Shown: positions 25,747 through 36,870 of the stretch, piece after piece
Numbering within the stretch: the stretch's first letter is position 1
Layout: each line of letters starts with the position of its first letter
Assembly: GCF_017355985.1 (NCBI RefSeq)
Contig: NZ_JAFIQU010000004.1
Span: 62,001-126,000 of the forward strand
Length of the DNA: 64,000 nt
Reading direction: 5' to 3'
From: Arenibaculum pallidiluteum
GTDB lineage: Bacteria > Pseudomonadota > Alphaproteobacteria > Azospirillales > Azospirillaceae
Position numbers and translations under genes: made by a program
The notes under the pieces: generated by a model
What the model was told of the DNA's origin: nothing
Seen by the model: the letters and a program-made list of their open reading frames with translations, nothing else
Databases searched by the model: none

Positions 25747-26439
25747 TCAGGCTGCGGAGCTGCGGGCAACGGCGCCAGCCGCACGCCGGATCGCCGCGAT
25801 GTTGGCGGCGTAGTCGGCCATCCCGGTTCCTCGGAAGACCGCCGAGCCGGCGACGAGCACGTCCGCTCCCGCCCCCGAGACGACCCCGGCCGTCTCGGGC
25901 GAAACGCCCCCGTCCACCTCGATCAGGATCGGACGGCGGCCGATCATCGTCCTGATCCGCCGGATCTTCTCGACCTGTGGCCCGATGAAGCTCTGGCCGC
26001 CGAAGCCGGGATTGACAGTCATCACCAGGATCAAATCGACGCGGTCGAGGACGTATTCGATCGCGGATTCCGGCGTCGCCGGGTTGATGGAAACCCCAGC
26101 CTTCCTGCCGAGCCCGCGGATCGCCTGGAGTGATCGGTCCAGGTGCGGGCCAGCTTCGGCATGCACGGTGATCACATCGGCCCCGGCCTCGGCAAAGGCC
26201 GCGAGATAGGGATCGGCCGGCGCGATCATCAGGTGGACGTCGAAGACTTTGGCGCTGCAGCCGCGTATCGCCTTCACCACACCGGGACCGAAGGTGATGT
26301 TGGGCACGAAGTGCCCGTCCATCACGTCCAGGTGGATCCAGTCGGCTCCCGCCGCGTCCACGGCACGGACCTCCTCGCCGAGCCGCGAGAAATCCGCCGA
26401 AAGGATCGATGGCGCAATCAGGAGATCGGAACGGCTCAT
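25747..26439 (-). CDS. cbbE: Ribulose-phosphate 3-epimerase (CbbE/Rpe)
   Basis: A 230-residue TIM-barrel enzyme converting xylulose 5-phosphate to ribulose 5-phosphate in the Calvin cycle. Motifs: [35 protein letters not shown] (metal and catalytic residues), [36 protein letters not shown]. It is the last gene of the cbb operon, overlapping cbbX by 4 bases (26436-26439). The much longer open frame running upstream through cbbX and cbbS is spurious. Confidence 0.95.
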   Translation of the reverse strand: MSRSDLLIAPSILSADFSRLGEEVRAVDAAGADWIHLDVMDGHFVPNITFGPGVVKAIRGCSAKVFDVHLMIAPADPYLAAFAEAGADVITVHAEAGPHLDRSLQAIRGLGRKAGVSINPATPESAIEYVLDRVDLILVMTVNPGFGGQSFIGPQVEKIRRIRTMIGRRPILIEVDGGVSPETAGVVSGAGADVLVAGSAVFRGTGMADYAANIAAIRRAAGAVARSSAA

Positions 26440-27386
26440 GGCTGGTCTCCGATGGCGGAGCGCGCCCCCTCGGCGCCCTGGGCGAAGACGCGGCTCGCCA
26501 GGATGTCCTCCGCTGAGATGGTCGAGAGCTCCGTGGCACCGAGGGGGCCGGACGCCGTCTCGAACAGGCGATTGGCCTGCCGAAGCCGCGCCCGGTCCAG
26601 CGCATTGCGGATGGAACGCGCATTGGCGAAATGCGGCTGGGTCCTGCGCAGGCCGACATAGCGTGCCAGCGCCTCTCGGGCTCCGGGGTCTAGGTGGTAG
26701 TTCTGCCGCTCCAGCATGCGCTCGGCGATGGCCAGGAGCTCGTCGTCGCCGTAGTCCGGGAAGTCGATGTGGTGCGCGATCCTGGAGCGGAAGCCCGGAT
26801 TGCTCTCGAAGAAGCGGTCCATGCGCGGCCCGTAACCGGCCAGGATCACCACCAGGTCGTCCCGGCGGTTCTCCATGACCTGCAGCAGGATCTCGATCGC
26901 TTCCTGCCCGTAGTCGCGCTCGTTCTCGGGCCGGTAGAGATAGTACGCCTCGTCGATGAAGAGCACGCCGCCCATGGCGCGCTTCAGGACCTCCTTGGTC
27001 TTCGGCGCGGTATGGCCGATGTACTGCCCGACCAGGTCGTCGCGGGTGACTGCCACGAGATGGCCGCGCCGCACATAGCCCAGCCGGTGCAGCAGCTCGG
27101 CCATGCGCAGGGCCACCGTCGTCTTGCCTGTGCCGGGATTGCCGGTGAAGCTCATGTGCAGGGTCGGCGTCTCGTGCGCGAGGCCCATGCGCCGCCGCGC
27201 GCGCTCCACCAGCAGCAGCGTCGCCGTCTCGCGCACGCGCCGCTTCACCGGTCCGAGCCCGATCAGGTCCTGGTCGAACTCGCGCAGGATCCCGGCGACG
27301 CCGGTCGCCTCGAACTCCGCCTGCAGATCGACGGCAACGGGCGGCGGACCCTGATCGGCGACCGGCTCGGCTGTGGCTCCGTCCAT
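26436..27386 (-). CDS. cbbX: CbbX, red-type RuBisCO activase (AAA+)
   Basis: A 316-residue AAA+ ATPase that frees red-type (form IC/ID) RuBisCO from inhibitory sugar phosphates by pulling on the CbbL C-terminus. It shows Walker [11 protein letters not shown], Walker [13 protein letters not shown], the pore-loop region [13 protein letters not shown], sensor [16 protein letters not shown], and an N-terminal [11 protein letters not shown]-like helix. It lies directly downstream of cbbS, as usual for red-type operons, and is translationally coupled to cbbE. Confidence 0.95.
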   Translation of the reverse strand: MDGATAEPVADQGPPPVAVDLQAEFEATGVAGILREFDQDLIGLGPVKRRVRETATLLLVERARRRMGLAHETPTLHMSFTGNPGTGKTTVALRMAELLHRLGYVRRGHLVAVTRDDLVGQYIGHTAPKTKEVLKRAMGGVLFIDEAYYLYRPENERDYGQEAIEILLQVMENRRDDLVVILAGYGPRMDRFFESNPGFRSRIAHHIDFPDYGDDELLAIAERMLERQNYHLDPGAREALARYVGLRRTQPHFANARSIRNALDRARLRQANRLFETASGPLGATELSTISAEDILASRVFAQGAEGARSAIGDQP

Positions 27387-27407
27387 GTCGTCCTTCCCCT
27401 CCAGCAG

Positions 27408-27806
27408 TCAGATGGTCGCCGAGCGATGGCGCAGCGTGTAGCGCATGGCGCGCCCGGCGATCTCCTGGCGCTCCAGGAGGAAACCCGGCTCCTCGTCGGG
27501 CCGGTTCACGATGAAGGAGAGCCGGACGGACTCCCATCCATGGCTGGCATCGAAGGCCGAGATTCGGATGTAGCGGTCGCCATAGGCCTTGCGGCAGGCG
27601 TCCAGCTCCAGCATCACGCCGGCCGCGTCCTTGGCGTCGAACAACGGCAGCTCCCACATTTCCCAGAAGGTGTTGCGCGGGTGCGGGTCGTCGGTGAATT
27701 CGATGTTCACGGCCCAGCCATTGTCGATGCAGTACTGCACCTGGGCGGCGATCTGGGCGTCCGTGAGTTCGGGCAGGAAGGAGAAGGTTCCCTGTGTCAC
27801 GCGCAT
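27408..27806 (-). CDS. cbbS: RuBisCO small subunit, red type
   Basis: A 132-residue protein starting [19 protein letters not shown], with [27 protein letters not shown] and a C-terminal extension ([19 protein letters not shown]) that forms the extra beta hairpin of red-type small subunits. It assembles as L8S8 with CbbL. It is separated from cbbL by 79 bases that contain a strong hairpin. Confidence 0.96.
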   Translation of the reverse strand: MRVTQGTFSFLPELTDAQIAAQVQYCIDNGWAVNIEFTDDPHPRNTFWEMWELPLFDAKDAAGVMLELDACRKAYGDRYIRISAFDASHGWESVRLSFIVNRPDEEPGFLLERQEIAGRAMRYTLRHRSATI

Positions 27807-27827
27807 GGCGCTCTCCTCTGTCTGGTC

Positions 27828-27851
27828 GGGGCCGGCAGGTGCGCCGGCCCC
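27828..27851 (-). promoter_or_regulatory. Hairpin in the cbbL-cbbS intercistronic region
   Basis: A perfect 9-bp GC stem, ggggccggc (27828-27836) and gccggcccc (27843-27851), with a 6-base loop begins 22 bases before the cbbS start on the coding strand and lies downstream of the cbbL stop. No T-run follows on the transcribed strand, so it is more likely an mRNA stabiliser or processing barrier than a terminator. Confidence 0.55.
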
Positions 27852-27885
27852 GCAAGTTCGGTCGATCGGTGGGGCTGCGAGGCGT

Positions 27886-29451
<1,566 letters not shown>

Positions 29452-30531
29452 TCAGGCGGCGCGTGCGCCCGCCTCGGCGGGATCGAGCATCCCGCTGCGG
29501 TATCGCCGCGCCATCTCCGCCATGGGCAGGACCTTGATGCGCGAGGCGTTGCCGGCGGCGCCGAACTGCTCGAAGCGGTCGCGGCACAGGTCGCGCATGG
29601 CCTCCATGGCGGGCTTCAGGAACTTCCGCGGGTCGAACTCGGCGGGGTCGCGGTGGGCGACCCGGCGCATTGCGGCCGCCATGGCCAGACGGCAGTCGGT
29701 GTCGATGTTGACCTTGCGCACGCCGTGGCGAATGCCGCGCACGATCTCGGCGACCGGCACGCCCCAGGTCCTGGGCATCCTGCCGCCATTGGCGTTGAAG
29801 ATCTCCTGCAGTTCCTCCGGGACCGAGGAGGAGCCGTGCATCACGAGGTGAATGTGCGGCAGCCGTGCGTGGATCGCCTCGACGACGTCCATGGCGAGGA
29901 TCTCGCCATCGGGTTCCCGCGCGAACTTGTAGGCGCCGTGGCTTGTGCCCATGGCGATGGCGAGGGCATCGACCCCCGTGGCCTGCACGAACTCCACGGC
30001 CTGGTCGGGGTCGGTCAGGAGCTGGCCGCGGGACAGCGTTCCCTCGGCGCCGTGCCCGTCCTCGGCCTCGCCCCTGCCCGTCTCCAGCGAGCCCAGCACG
30101 CCGAGCTCGCCCTCGACCGAGGCGCCGACCCAGTGCGCCATGTCCACGACGCGGCGGGTCACGGCCACGTTGTAGTCGAAGGGTGCCGGCGTCTTGGCGT
30201 CGGCCAGCAGCGATCCGTCCATCATCACCGAGGTGAAACCGTGCTGGATCGCCGTCATGCAGGTCGCCTCGTCGTTCCCGTGGTCCTGGTGGACGCAGAT
30301 CGGGATCTGCGGGTGGGCGGTCTCGAGCGCCTCGATCATCTTGGCGAGCATGACGTCGCCGGCATAGGAGCGGGCGCCGCGGCTGGCCTGGAGGATCACG
30401 GGCGCGTCCATGCTGCGCGCCGCCTCGAGCACGGCGATGCCCTGCTCCATGTTGTTGATGTTGAAGGCGGGAACGCCGTAGCCGTGCTCGGCCGCGTGAT
30501 CCAGGAGCTGGCGCAGGGTTATGCGGGCCAT
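29452..30531 (-). CDS. cbbA: Class II fructose-1,6-/sedoheptulose-1,7-bisphosphate aldolase
   Basis: A 359-residue zinc aldolase of the CbbA type. Metal-binding His residues appear in CVHQDHGND and [32 protein letters not shown] gives the third His and the phosphate loop, and [14 protein letters not shown] the substrate loop. It condenses triose phosphates (and erythrose 4-phosphate) in the regenerative Calvin phase. It lies between cbbT and cbbL with 25 and 105 base gaps. Confidence 0.95.
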   Translation of the reverse strand: MARITLRQLLDHAAEHGYGVPAFNINNMEQGIAVLEAARSMDAPVILQASRGARSYAGDVMLAKMIEALETAHPQIPICVHQDHGNDEATCMTAIQHGFTSVMMDGSLLADAKTPAPFDYNVAVTRRVVDMAHWVGASVEGELGVLGSLETGRGEAEDGHGAEGTLSRGQLLTDPDQAVEFVQATGVDALAIAMGTSHGAYKFAREPDGEILAMDVVEAIHARLPHIHLVMHGSSSVPEELQEIFNANGGRMPRTWGVPVAEIVRGIRHGVRKVNIDTDCRLAMAAAMRRVAHRDPAEFDPRKFLKPAMEAMRDLCRDRFEQFGAAGNASRIKVLPMAEMARRYRSGMLDPAEAGARAA

Positions 30532-30556
30532 GGGTCTGTCCTCTGTCTCGAAGGGG

Positions 30557-32563
30557 TCAGCGGGCCAGCGAGAGCGCCGTCTCGGCGACCCGCGCTGCGG
30601 TCAGTCCGAAGTGCTCGTAGAGCGCCTCCGCCGGCGCCGATGCGCCGAAGCCGTCCATGCCGATGAAGACGCCGTCGGGGCCGAGCTCGCGGCACCAGCC
30701 GTCCTCGACCGCGGCCTCCACCACGATGCGGGGCGCCGGGCCCAGCACCGTCTCGCGATAGGCCTTCGGCTGGCGCCGGAACAGCTCGCGGCAGGGCATG
30801 GAGACCACCGCCGCCCGGATGCCCTCGCCCGCCAGCGTGTCGGCCGCCTCGCAGGCGATCGCGACCTCGGAACCCGTCGCGATCAGCGTGACCTCCCTGC
30901 CCGTGAAGGGTCCGCGGATCACGTATCCGCCCTGTGCGACGCGGTTGACGGCCGTGTGCTCGGTCCGCAGCGTCGGCAGCGCCTGGCGGGACAGGCAGAG
31001 GATCGAGGGACCGGTCGCATGGCCCAGGGCGCACAGCCAGCTCTCGGCCGCCTCGACGGCGTCGGCGGGCCGGAAGACCAGCAGGTTCGGCATCGCGCGC
31101 AGGCTCGCCAGATGCTCGACGGGCTGGTGCGTCGGCCCGTCCTCGCCGAGGCCGATGGAATCGTGGGTCATCACGTGGATGACACGGATCCCCATCAGCG
31201 CGGCCAGGCGGATGGCCGGCCGCGCATAGTCGGCGAAGGCCAGGAAGGTGCCGCCATAGGGGATGAGCCCCCCATGCAGCGCCAAGCCGTTCATGGCCGC
31301 GGCCATGCCGTGCTCGCGCACGCCGTAATGGATGTAGGCGCCCGATAAGTCGTCCGCGGTGACGGGGCGCTGCGCCTTCACCTTCGTGCCGTTGGACCCC
31401 GTAAGGTCCGCGGAGCCGCCGACGAGCTGAGGCACGGACCCGGCCAGCACCTCGAGCACCCGCTGGGAGGACTGGCGGGTCGCGAGGTTCGGCCGGGTCT
31501 CGGCGAAGGCGGCCTTCAGCGCGTTGACGGTCTCCACGGTTCCGGCCGGCAGCGGCTCGGCAAGCGCCGAGAGGAACGCATCGCCCAGCGCGGACTGGGC
31601 CAGACGGCCCGCCCAGGCGTCCCGGTCGGCGGCGCCCCGCGCACCCGCGGCGCGCCAGGCCGACAGCACCGGCTCGGGCACCTCGAAAGGCCCGTGCGGC
31701 CAGTCGAGCGCGGCGCGCGCCGCGGCGATCTCGGACTCGCCGAGCGGGCTGCCATGCGCTGCGGAGGTGCCCTGCTTGCCCGGCGCGCCGCGGCCGATCA
31801 CGGTCCGGCACGCGATCAGCGAGGGCCGGTCCGTCTCCAGCTCGGCGGCGATGGCCGCGGCCACCGCCTCGGGATCATGGCCGTCGACGGTGCGCGTCGA
31901 CCAGCCGGCGGCACGAAAGCGTGCTGCCTGGTCCATGGAGGTCGAGAGCGCCGTGGACCCGTCGATGGAGATGCCGTTGTCGTCGAACAGGACGATCAGG
32001 CGCGACAGGCGCAGGTGGCCGGCAAGGTCTATGGCCTCGTGGCTCAACCCTTCCATCAGGCAGCCGTCGCCGGCAATCACGAAGGTCCGGTGGTCGACCA
32101 GCGCGTCGCCGAAGCGCGCGTTCAGCATCCGCTCGGCCAGCGCCATGCCGACGGCGGTGGCGATGCCCTGCCCCAGGGGGCCCGTGGTGACCTCGACCCC
32201 GGGCATGTGGCCGTACTCGGGATGCCCTGCCGCCTTGGACCCGAGCTGGCGGAACGACTTCAGGTCGTCGAGCGTCACCCCCTTGTACCCCGTGAGGTAC
32301 AGGAGCGCGTAGAGCAGCATCGAGCCGTGCCCCGCGGAAAGCACGAAGCGGTCGCGGTCCGGCCATTGGGGATCGGAGGGGTCGAACTTCAGGAACTGCG
32401 TGAAGAGCACCGTCGCCACGTCGGCCATACCCATGGGCATGCCGGGATGGCCGGAGGCCGCCCGTTCCACCGCGTCCATGGACAGGGCGCGGATCGCGTT
32501 GGCAAGGTGGGAGCGTTCGGCGGCGCCGGGGCGCCGCGCGTCGATATCGATGGTCGCGGTCAC
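30557..32563 (-). CDS. cbbT: Transketolase
   Basis: A 668-residue thiamine diphosphate enzyme transferring two-carbon units in the Calvin cycle. Motifs: [38 protein letters not shown], the ThDP motif [13 protein letters not shown] ... [14 protein letters not shown], and [20 protein letters not shown] in the pyrimidine domain. The start codon is GTG at 32563, with an aaggag site 8 bases upstream. A nearer ATG is followed at once by a stop. Confidence 0.96.
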   Translation of the reverse strand: MTATIDIDARRPGAAERSHLANAIRALSMDAVERAASGHPGMPMGMADVATVLFTQFLKFDPSDPQWPDRDRFVLSAGHGSMLLYALLYLTGYKGVTLDDLKSFRQLGSKAAGHPEYGHMPGVEVTTGPLGQGIATAVGMALAERMLNARFGDALVDHRTFVIAGDGCLMEGLSHEAIDLAGHLRLSRLIVLFDDNGISIDGSTALSTSMDQAARFRAAGWSTRTVDGHDPEAVAAAIAAELETDRPSLIACRTVIGRGAPGKQGTSAAHGSPLGESEIAAARAALDWPHGPFEVPEPVLSAWRAAGARGAADRDAWAGRLAQSALGDAFLSALAEPLPAGTVETVNALKAAFAETRPNLATRQSSQRVLEVLAGSVPQLVGGSADLTGSNGTKVKAQRPVTADDLSGAYIHYGVREHGMAAAMNGLALHGGLIPYGGTFLAFADYARPAIRLAALMGIRVIHVMTHDSIGLGEDGPTHQPVEHLASLRAMPNLLVFRPADAVEAAESWLCALGHATGPSILCLSRQALPTLRTEHTAVNRVAQGGYVIRGPFTGREVTLIATGSEVAIACEAADTLAGEGIRAAVVSMPCRELFRRQPKAYRETVLGPAPRIVVEAAVEDGWCRELGPDGVFIGMDGFGASAPAEALYEHFGLTAARVAETALSLAR

Positions 32564-32602
32564 GTCACATCTCCTTCCCCGGGCGCGCCGGGGCTCGCGC
32601 GC

Positions 32603-33478
32603 TCAGCTTGCGCGGCGCTTGCGTTCGATCAGCTGCAGGATCATCGGCGTCAGGATCAGCTGCATGGCCAGGTCCAGCTTGCCGCCCGGGACCACGATGG
32701 AGTTCGCCCGGGACATGAAGCTGTTGTGGATCATGGACAGCAGATAGGGGAAATCGATGCCCCTGGGATTCGCGAAGCGGATCACGACCATGGATTCGTC
32801 GGCGGTCGGGATCCACCGGGCGATGAACGGGTTCGAGGTGTCGACCACCGGCACCCGCTGGAAGTTGATGTTCGTCCAGGTGAACTGCGGGCAGATGTAC
32901 CGGACGTAGTCCGGCATCCGGCGCAGGATCAGGTCCATCACCGCCTCGGTCGAGTAGCCGCGGGTCGAGCGGTCCCGGTGGATCTTCTGGATCCATTCGA
33001 GATTGATGACCGGGACGACGCCGATCTTCAGGTCGGCGTGGCGCGCGACGTCCACCGTGTCAGTGACGACGGCGCCGTGCAGGCCCTCGTAGAACAGCAG
33101 GTCGCTGCCCTCCGGGAGCTGCTCCCATTGCGTGAAGGTGCCGGGCTTGGCCCCGTAGAGCTCGGCCTCGTCGTTGTTGTGGATGTAGTGGCGGAAGCGG
33201 CCGGTGCCGGTCTCGCTGTAGCTCCGGAACAGCTCCTCGAGATCCTCGAAGAGGTTCGAGGCCGGTCCGAAATGGCTGAAGTTCGGGTTGCCGAGGGCCT
33301 CCTCCTCCTTCATCCGCACCTTCATTTCGGCGCGGTCGTACCGATGGAAGGCGTCGCCCTCGACGCAGGCAGCGTTGACGCGCTCGCGCCGGAAGATCTG
33401 CTCGAAGGTGCCGCGGACGGTCGTCGTTCCGGCGCCCGAGGAGCCCGTGACCGAAATGATTGGGTGCCTGGCGGACAT
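32603..33478 (-). CDS. cbbP: Phosphoribulokinase, bacterial class I
   Basis: A 291-residue kinase making ribulose 1,5-bisphosphate from ribulose 5-phosphate. P-loop SVTGSSGAGTTTV, VEGDAFHRYDRAEMKV, FGPASNLFEDLEELF, LLFYEGLHGAVV (Walker B) and IHRDRSTRGYSTEAV match the proteobacterial octameric form, which is typically activated by NADH. The start at 33478 is 12 bases after cbbF; a longer frame upstream is not coding. Confidence 0.96.
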   Translation of the reverse strand: MSARHPIISVTGSSGAGTTTVRGTFEQIFRRERVNAACVEGDAFHRYDRAEMKVRMKEEEALGNPNFSHFGPASNLFEDLEELFRSYSETGTGRFRHYIHNNDEAELYGAKPGTFTQWEQLPEGSDLLFYEGLHGAVVTDTVDVARHADLKIGVVPVINLEWIQKIHRDRSTRGYSTEAVMDLILRRMPDYVRYICPQFTWTNINFQRVPVVDTSNPFIARWIPTADESMVVIRFANPRGIDFPYLLSMIHNSFMSRANSIVVPGGKLDLAMQLILTPMILQLIERKRRAS

Positions 33479-33489
33479 GATCTTCCTCC

Positions 33490-34527
33490 TCAGGCGCGGA
33501 ACAGGCTGCGATGGCCGAAGAGCGGCGCACGCTCCCCGATGCAGCTGGGATCGAGGTGATAGCGCCGGATACGCGAGACCTCGCGGGCCGAGCCGAAGAC
33601 CAGCGGGATGCGCTGGTGCAGGGCGAGTGGCTGGAGGTCCAGGATGCGCGTGTTCCCGTCGGTCGCCATGCCGCCGGCCTGCTCCATCACCATGGCTACG
33701 GGATTGGCCTCGTAGACCAGGCGCAGCCGGCCGCGGCCATAGCCCCTGCGGGAATCGGCGGGATACAGGAAGACGCCGCCGCGCACGAGAATGCGGTAGG
33801 CCTCGGCCACCAGGGACGCGATCCAGCGCATGTTGAAGTCGCGTCCGCGCGGTCCGTCCTCGCCCTTCAGGCAGTCGTCCACGTAGATCCGGATGCAGTC
33901 GTCCCAATGCCGGTAGTTCGAAGCGTTGATGGCGAACTCCGAGGTCCGGTCGGGCACGGCCCGGCCGGCGCCGGTAAGGCGGTAGACGCCGTCGGGATCG
34001 AGGATGAAGACGCGGGTCCCCTGCCCGAGCGTCAGCACCAGGGCCGTCCGCGGCCCGTAGACCACGAAGCCGGCGGCGAGTTGGCCGCTGCCCGGCGTCA
34101 GGAAAGTGCTCTCGGGGATCTCCGTCCCCGCGCAGGGCAGCACCGAGAAGATCGTGCCGACGGAGACCTCGTTCTCCAGGTTGGCCGATCCGTCCAGCGG
34201 GTCCGCCGCCACGGCCAGCGCCGCCGCCGGATCGAGGAGAACGGGCCCGGCCTGCTCCTCCGAGGCATAGAGCGCCACCGGCGCCCCGCGCAGGGCCTGC
34301 AGGATTGCGGCGTCGGCGACGAGGTCGAGCGGCTTCTGGACGTCGCCGTCGAGGTTGCGCTGGGACGGCGATCCGTCGGTGCCCTCGGGATGCCGGCCGG
34401 CAATGGCGGCGCGGATCACGATGCTGGCATCGGCGAGGGCACGTACCGTCCGAACAAGCGCGAGGCGCTGCGGGTCTCCCGCGGCGAAGCCCTCCAGGTG
34501 GAAATCGAGCGACTGGGCTGGTTCCAT
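33490..34527 (-). CDS. cbbF: Class I fructose-1,6-bisphosphatase
   Basis: A 345-residue phosphatase. The metal site DPLDGSANLENEVSVGTIFS, upstream LYASEEQAGPV, TGAGRAVPDRTSEFAINASN, and the sugar-phosphate loops RWIASLVAEAYRIL and GGVFLYPADSRRGYGRGRLRLVYEANPVA identify class I FBPase. It is the first gene of the cbbFPTALSXE operon and faces cbbR across 179 bases. Confidence 0.95.
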   Translation of the reverse strand: MEPAQSLDFHLEGFAAGDPQRLALVRTVRALADASIVIRAAIAGRHPEGTDGSPSQRNLDGDVQKPLDLVADAAILQALRGAPVALYASEEQAGPVLLDPAAALAVAADPLDGSANLENEVSVGTIFSVLPCAGTEIPESTFLTPGSGQLAAGFVVYGPRTALVLTLGQGTRVFILDPDGVYRLTGAGRAVPDRTSEFAINASNYRHWDDCIRIYVDDCLKGEDGPRGRDFNMRWIASLVAEAYRILVRGGVFLYPADSRRGYGRGRLRLVYEANPVAMVMEQAGGMATDGNTRILDLQPLALHQRIPLVFGSAREVSRIRRYHLDPSCIGERAPLFGHRSLFRA

Positions 34528-34621
34528 GTACTTTCCCCCCGCCGTTCCTGGCTCTGTGGCTGCTCACCGGCACCGGGCCGGAGGTCTGCCGCCCCGCATC
34601 GGGGCTTGGCCAATGTTTCGG

Positions 34622-34640
34622 CTGCACATCGAGTGTGCAG
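34622..34640. promoter_or_regulatory. Inverted repeat in the cbbF-cbbR divergent promoter
   Basis: ctgcaca (34622-34628) and tgtgcag (34634-34640) form a perfect 7-5-7 inverted repeat in the intergenic space, 95 bases upstream of cbbF. It is a candidate activator site for the operon. Confidence 0.5.
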
Positions 34641-34683
34641 GCCAACTATCACTTAGAAAAAGCAATTAAACTTCCCATCACGG

Positions 34684-34696
34684 TAAGTTTTCCTTA
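34684..34696. promoter_or_regulatory. Putative CbbR (LysR-type) T-N11-A box
   Basis: taagttttcctta is an inverted repeat (TAAG/CTTA) with the T-N11-A spacing of LysR-type binding sites. It lies 11 bases before the cbbR start, in the AT-rich centre of the divergent region (34650-34700). A second looser match (ttag...ttaa, 34653-34669) lies next to it. Such a placement fits both operon activation and cbbR autorepression. Confidence 0.55.
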
Positions 34697-34706
34697 TTGT
34701 GGCCTC

Positions 34707-35663
34707 GTGCGAAACGTCTCCCTCCGTCAGCTCAGGAGCATGCTTGCGATCGCGCGGCGGGGTACCGTCGCCCACGCCGCGCGCGACCTGTATCTGACGG
34801 GACCCGCAGTAACGCTCCAGATCCGCCAGCTCGAGGAGGAGGTCGGCCTGCCGCTCTTCGACCGCACGAGCGCAGGCATGCTGCCGACCGAGGCCGGGCG
34901 CGCGCTGATCGAGACTGCCGCCAAGGTGGAGGGGCTTCTATCCGAATGCGCGGACCGCCTCGCCGCGCTGAAGGGGCTCGACGCCGGGCATGTCTCCATC
35001 GGCGTGGTGAGCACGGCCAAGTACTTTGCCCCGCGCGCGATCGCAGCCTTCGCCCAGATGCATCCGGGCATCGAGACGAGCCTCCTGGTCGGCAACCGAC
35101 TGGAGATCCTCGAGGCGCTGCGCACGCACCGCGCCGATATCGTGCTGATGGGCCGGCCGCCAGCCGACATCGATCTCGTCCACGCGCTGCTAGGACCGCA
35201 CCCGCTGGTGGTCATCGCCCATCCCGACCACCCGCTGGCCGCGGCAAAGGCGATCCCCCGCGAGTCGCTGCACGGGCAGACCTTCCTGCTGCGCGAGACC
35301 GGATCCGGGACCCGGACCGCCTTCGAGGGGTTCTTGGCAGAGGCGCTGGGCTTGGCGGCGGGCCTGCGCTTTTCGGAGATGGGCAGCAACGAGACCATCA
35401 AGCAGGCGGTGATGGCCGGGCTGGGCGTCGCCTTTCTGTCGGGCCATACGATCGGAGCCGAGCTGGAAAGCGGGCGGCTCGCAGTTCTGGACGTGGTCGG
35501 GACGCCGGTGATGCGGGAATGGTTCGTCGTGCGCAGGGCAGACCGGACGCCATCCCCCTCAACCGCGGCCTTCGAGCGCTTCGTGACCGACCGGGTCGCC
35601 GATTTCCTGCCCGAGATCCAACGCTTCCTGCGTGGCGGAACCGCGACCCGCCCGGCCGGTTGA
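34707..35663 (+). CDS. cbbR: CbbR, LysR-type activator of the Calvin operon
   Basis: A 318-residue LysR regulator: helix-turn-helix SLRQLRSMLAIARRGTVAHA with YLTGPAVTLQIRQLEEEVG and LFDRTSAGMLPTEAG, then an effector domain (VSIGVVSTAKYFAPRAIAAF, GSNETIKQAVMAGLGVAFLS) typical of CbbR, which senses sugar phosphates or NADPH. GTG 34707 gives the family N-terminus. It is divergent from cbbF, the classical arrangement. Confidence 0.93.
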   Translation: MRNVSLRQLRSMLAIARRGTVAHAARDLYLTGPAVTLQIRQLEEEVGLPLFDRTSAGMLPTEAGRALIETAAKVEGLLSECADRLAALKGLDAGHVSIGVVSTAKYFAPRAIAAFAQMHPGIETSLLVGNRLEILEALRTHRADIVLMGRPPADIDLVHALLGPHPLVVIAHPDHPLAAAKAIPRESLHGQTFLLRETGSGTRTAFEGFLAEALGLAAGLRFSEMGSNETIKQAVMAGLGVAFLSGHTIGAELESGRLAVLDVVGTPVMREWFVVRRADRTPSPSTAAFERFVTDRVADFLPEIQRFLRGGTATRPAG

Positions 35664-35715
35664 ACGGGGGGCGCGGTGGCGTACATCCTCCGCGCCCAGC
35701 CAAGGAGGAAACCGC

Positions 35716-35898
35716 ATGTCCGACAAGCCGGACCGCGACAGGCCGCAGGGCGAAGACAGCGTCCTCGGCAATCCCGAGAGCTTCGAGAAGCATGACGCGC
35801 CGGCGGGCAAGGGCCCGCACGAGAACGCCAAGGACGAGATCGGCCATATGGGCGAGAACTCGCCGCAGTCCGACGCCGACAAGGGCCGCCAGGCCTGA
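35716..35898 (+). CDS. Small hydrophilic protein
   Basis: A 60-residue highly charged protein (MSDKPDRDRPQGEDSVLGN ... HENAKDEIGHMGENSPQSD) with no hydrophobic stretch and probably disordered. A strong aaggagg ribosome binding site 9 bases before ATG 35716 supports real translation. It is 52 bases downstream of cbbR on the same strand. Function unknown; its composition resembles small stress or hydrophilin-like proteins. Confidence 0.6.
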   Translation: MSDKPDRDRPQGEDSVLGNPESFEKHDAPAGKGPHENAKDEIGHMGENSPQSDADKGRQA

Positions 35899-36057
35899 AC
35901 GTCGGCACGAGGGGCCCCGGCGCGGGCGTGCGGGATCTGGCGCTCGTGACCTGACGACGCTTTAGGGCGCGCCGCCGACGCCGAGGCTCCCGATGCCGCC
36001 CTCCCGTCCCGGGCCAATCGCCGGGACCGCGGCGCCCCGCGCGGCGGGCACCGTCCG

Positions 36058-36870
36058 TCACTCGGGGATCAGGATCTCGCCGCGCCCGCCCTCGGCCATG
36101 TCGCCGATCAGCCGCCGGGCGCGCGCGAGCGGCCGTGAGCCCAGCCATCCCGACGGCTCGCCGACATGGCGCTGCAGGAGCGACAGGAAGACCCAGTCAT
36201 GGCTTCCGGCATCCACGAATCCTTCGGGCGCGGCTGCCGGGGCACGCCCGAGCAACAGCGTGCCCCGGCGCATGCCATAGCCGGCATGGGCCCCGCAGGC
36301 GCCACCGGCGGCCACGGTCCCCGCCACCATGAACGCGCCGCAGAACTCGCCGGCGGCACCGTCGACAATGATCGTGCCGCGCCGCATCCGCTCCCCAGCC
36401 CGTGCGCCGGCCGAGCCGCGCACCGAGATCAACCCGCCCGTCATGCCGCGGGGCTCCGCCGGCATCGCCGCGCCGAGGAAATCTCCGGCATCGCCGAGGA
36501 TCTCCACGATGCCGCCGGCCATTGCCGCGCCCGCATGGGATCCCGCGCGCCCCTCGACCGTCACCTGCCCGCCACGCAGCCGCGCGCCTAGCCTGTCGCC
36601 GGCATCGCCCTGCACGACGATCCGCCCCTCGGCCATGCCCTGGCCGATCCCATCGGCGCGAAACCCCTCGGTGCGAAGGACCAGCGTATCCTCGTCCCCG
36701 CCCTCGGCGACGTCGAACGCGTCGCCCAACGGAACCGGCAGCCCGCCCACGGTGACGACGATCCTGCGCACTGCATCGGCGCCGAGGCCCCGCAGGCGCC
36801 CAGGCGCCAGCGCCAATAGCTCCACCGGACCCGCCACGCCGGCGCGCGGCTGCAGCGTGAAGCCGGTCAT
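36058..36870 (-). CDS. fhcC: Formyltransferase/hydrolase complex subunit C
   Basis: A 270-residue protein homologous to formylmethanofuran dehydrogenase subunit C and to the C-terminal beta-helix of glutamate synthase. Repeated G-x-x-x-G-x-x-A/M-G units (VQGDAGDRLGARLRGG, VEGRAGSHAGAAMAGG, VDGAAGEFCGAFMVAG) build the helix. In bacteria the Fhc complex transfers the formyl group from H4MPT to methylofuran and hydrolyses it to formate; subunit C is structural. It overlaps fhcD by 4 bases and ends the fhcBADC operon. Confidence 0.93.
   Translation of the reverse strand: MTGFTLQPRAGVAGPVELLALAPGRLRGLGADAVRRIVVTVGGLPVPLGDAFDVAEGGDEDTLVLRTEGFRADGIGQGMAEGRIVVQGDAGDRLGARLRGGQVTVEGRAGSHAGAAMAGGIVEILGDAGDFLGAAMPAEPRGMTGGLISVRGSAGARAGERMRRGTIIVDGAAGEFCGAFMVAGTVAAGGACGAHAGYGMRRGTLLLGRAPAAAPEGFVDAGSHDWVFLSLLQRHVGEPSGWLGSRPLARARRLIGDMAEGGRGEILIPE

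Noticed and set aside
25747-27855. A 702-codon frame spanning cbbE, cbbX and cbbS
   Set aside because: Only the last 230 codons (CbbE) show family motifs; the rest is an out-of-frame reading of cbbX and cbbS.
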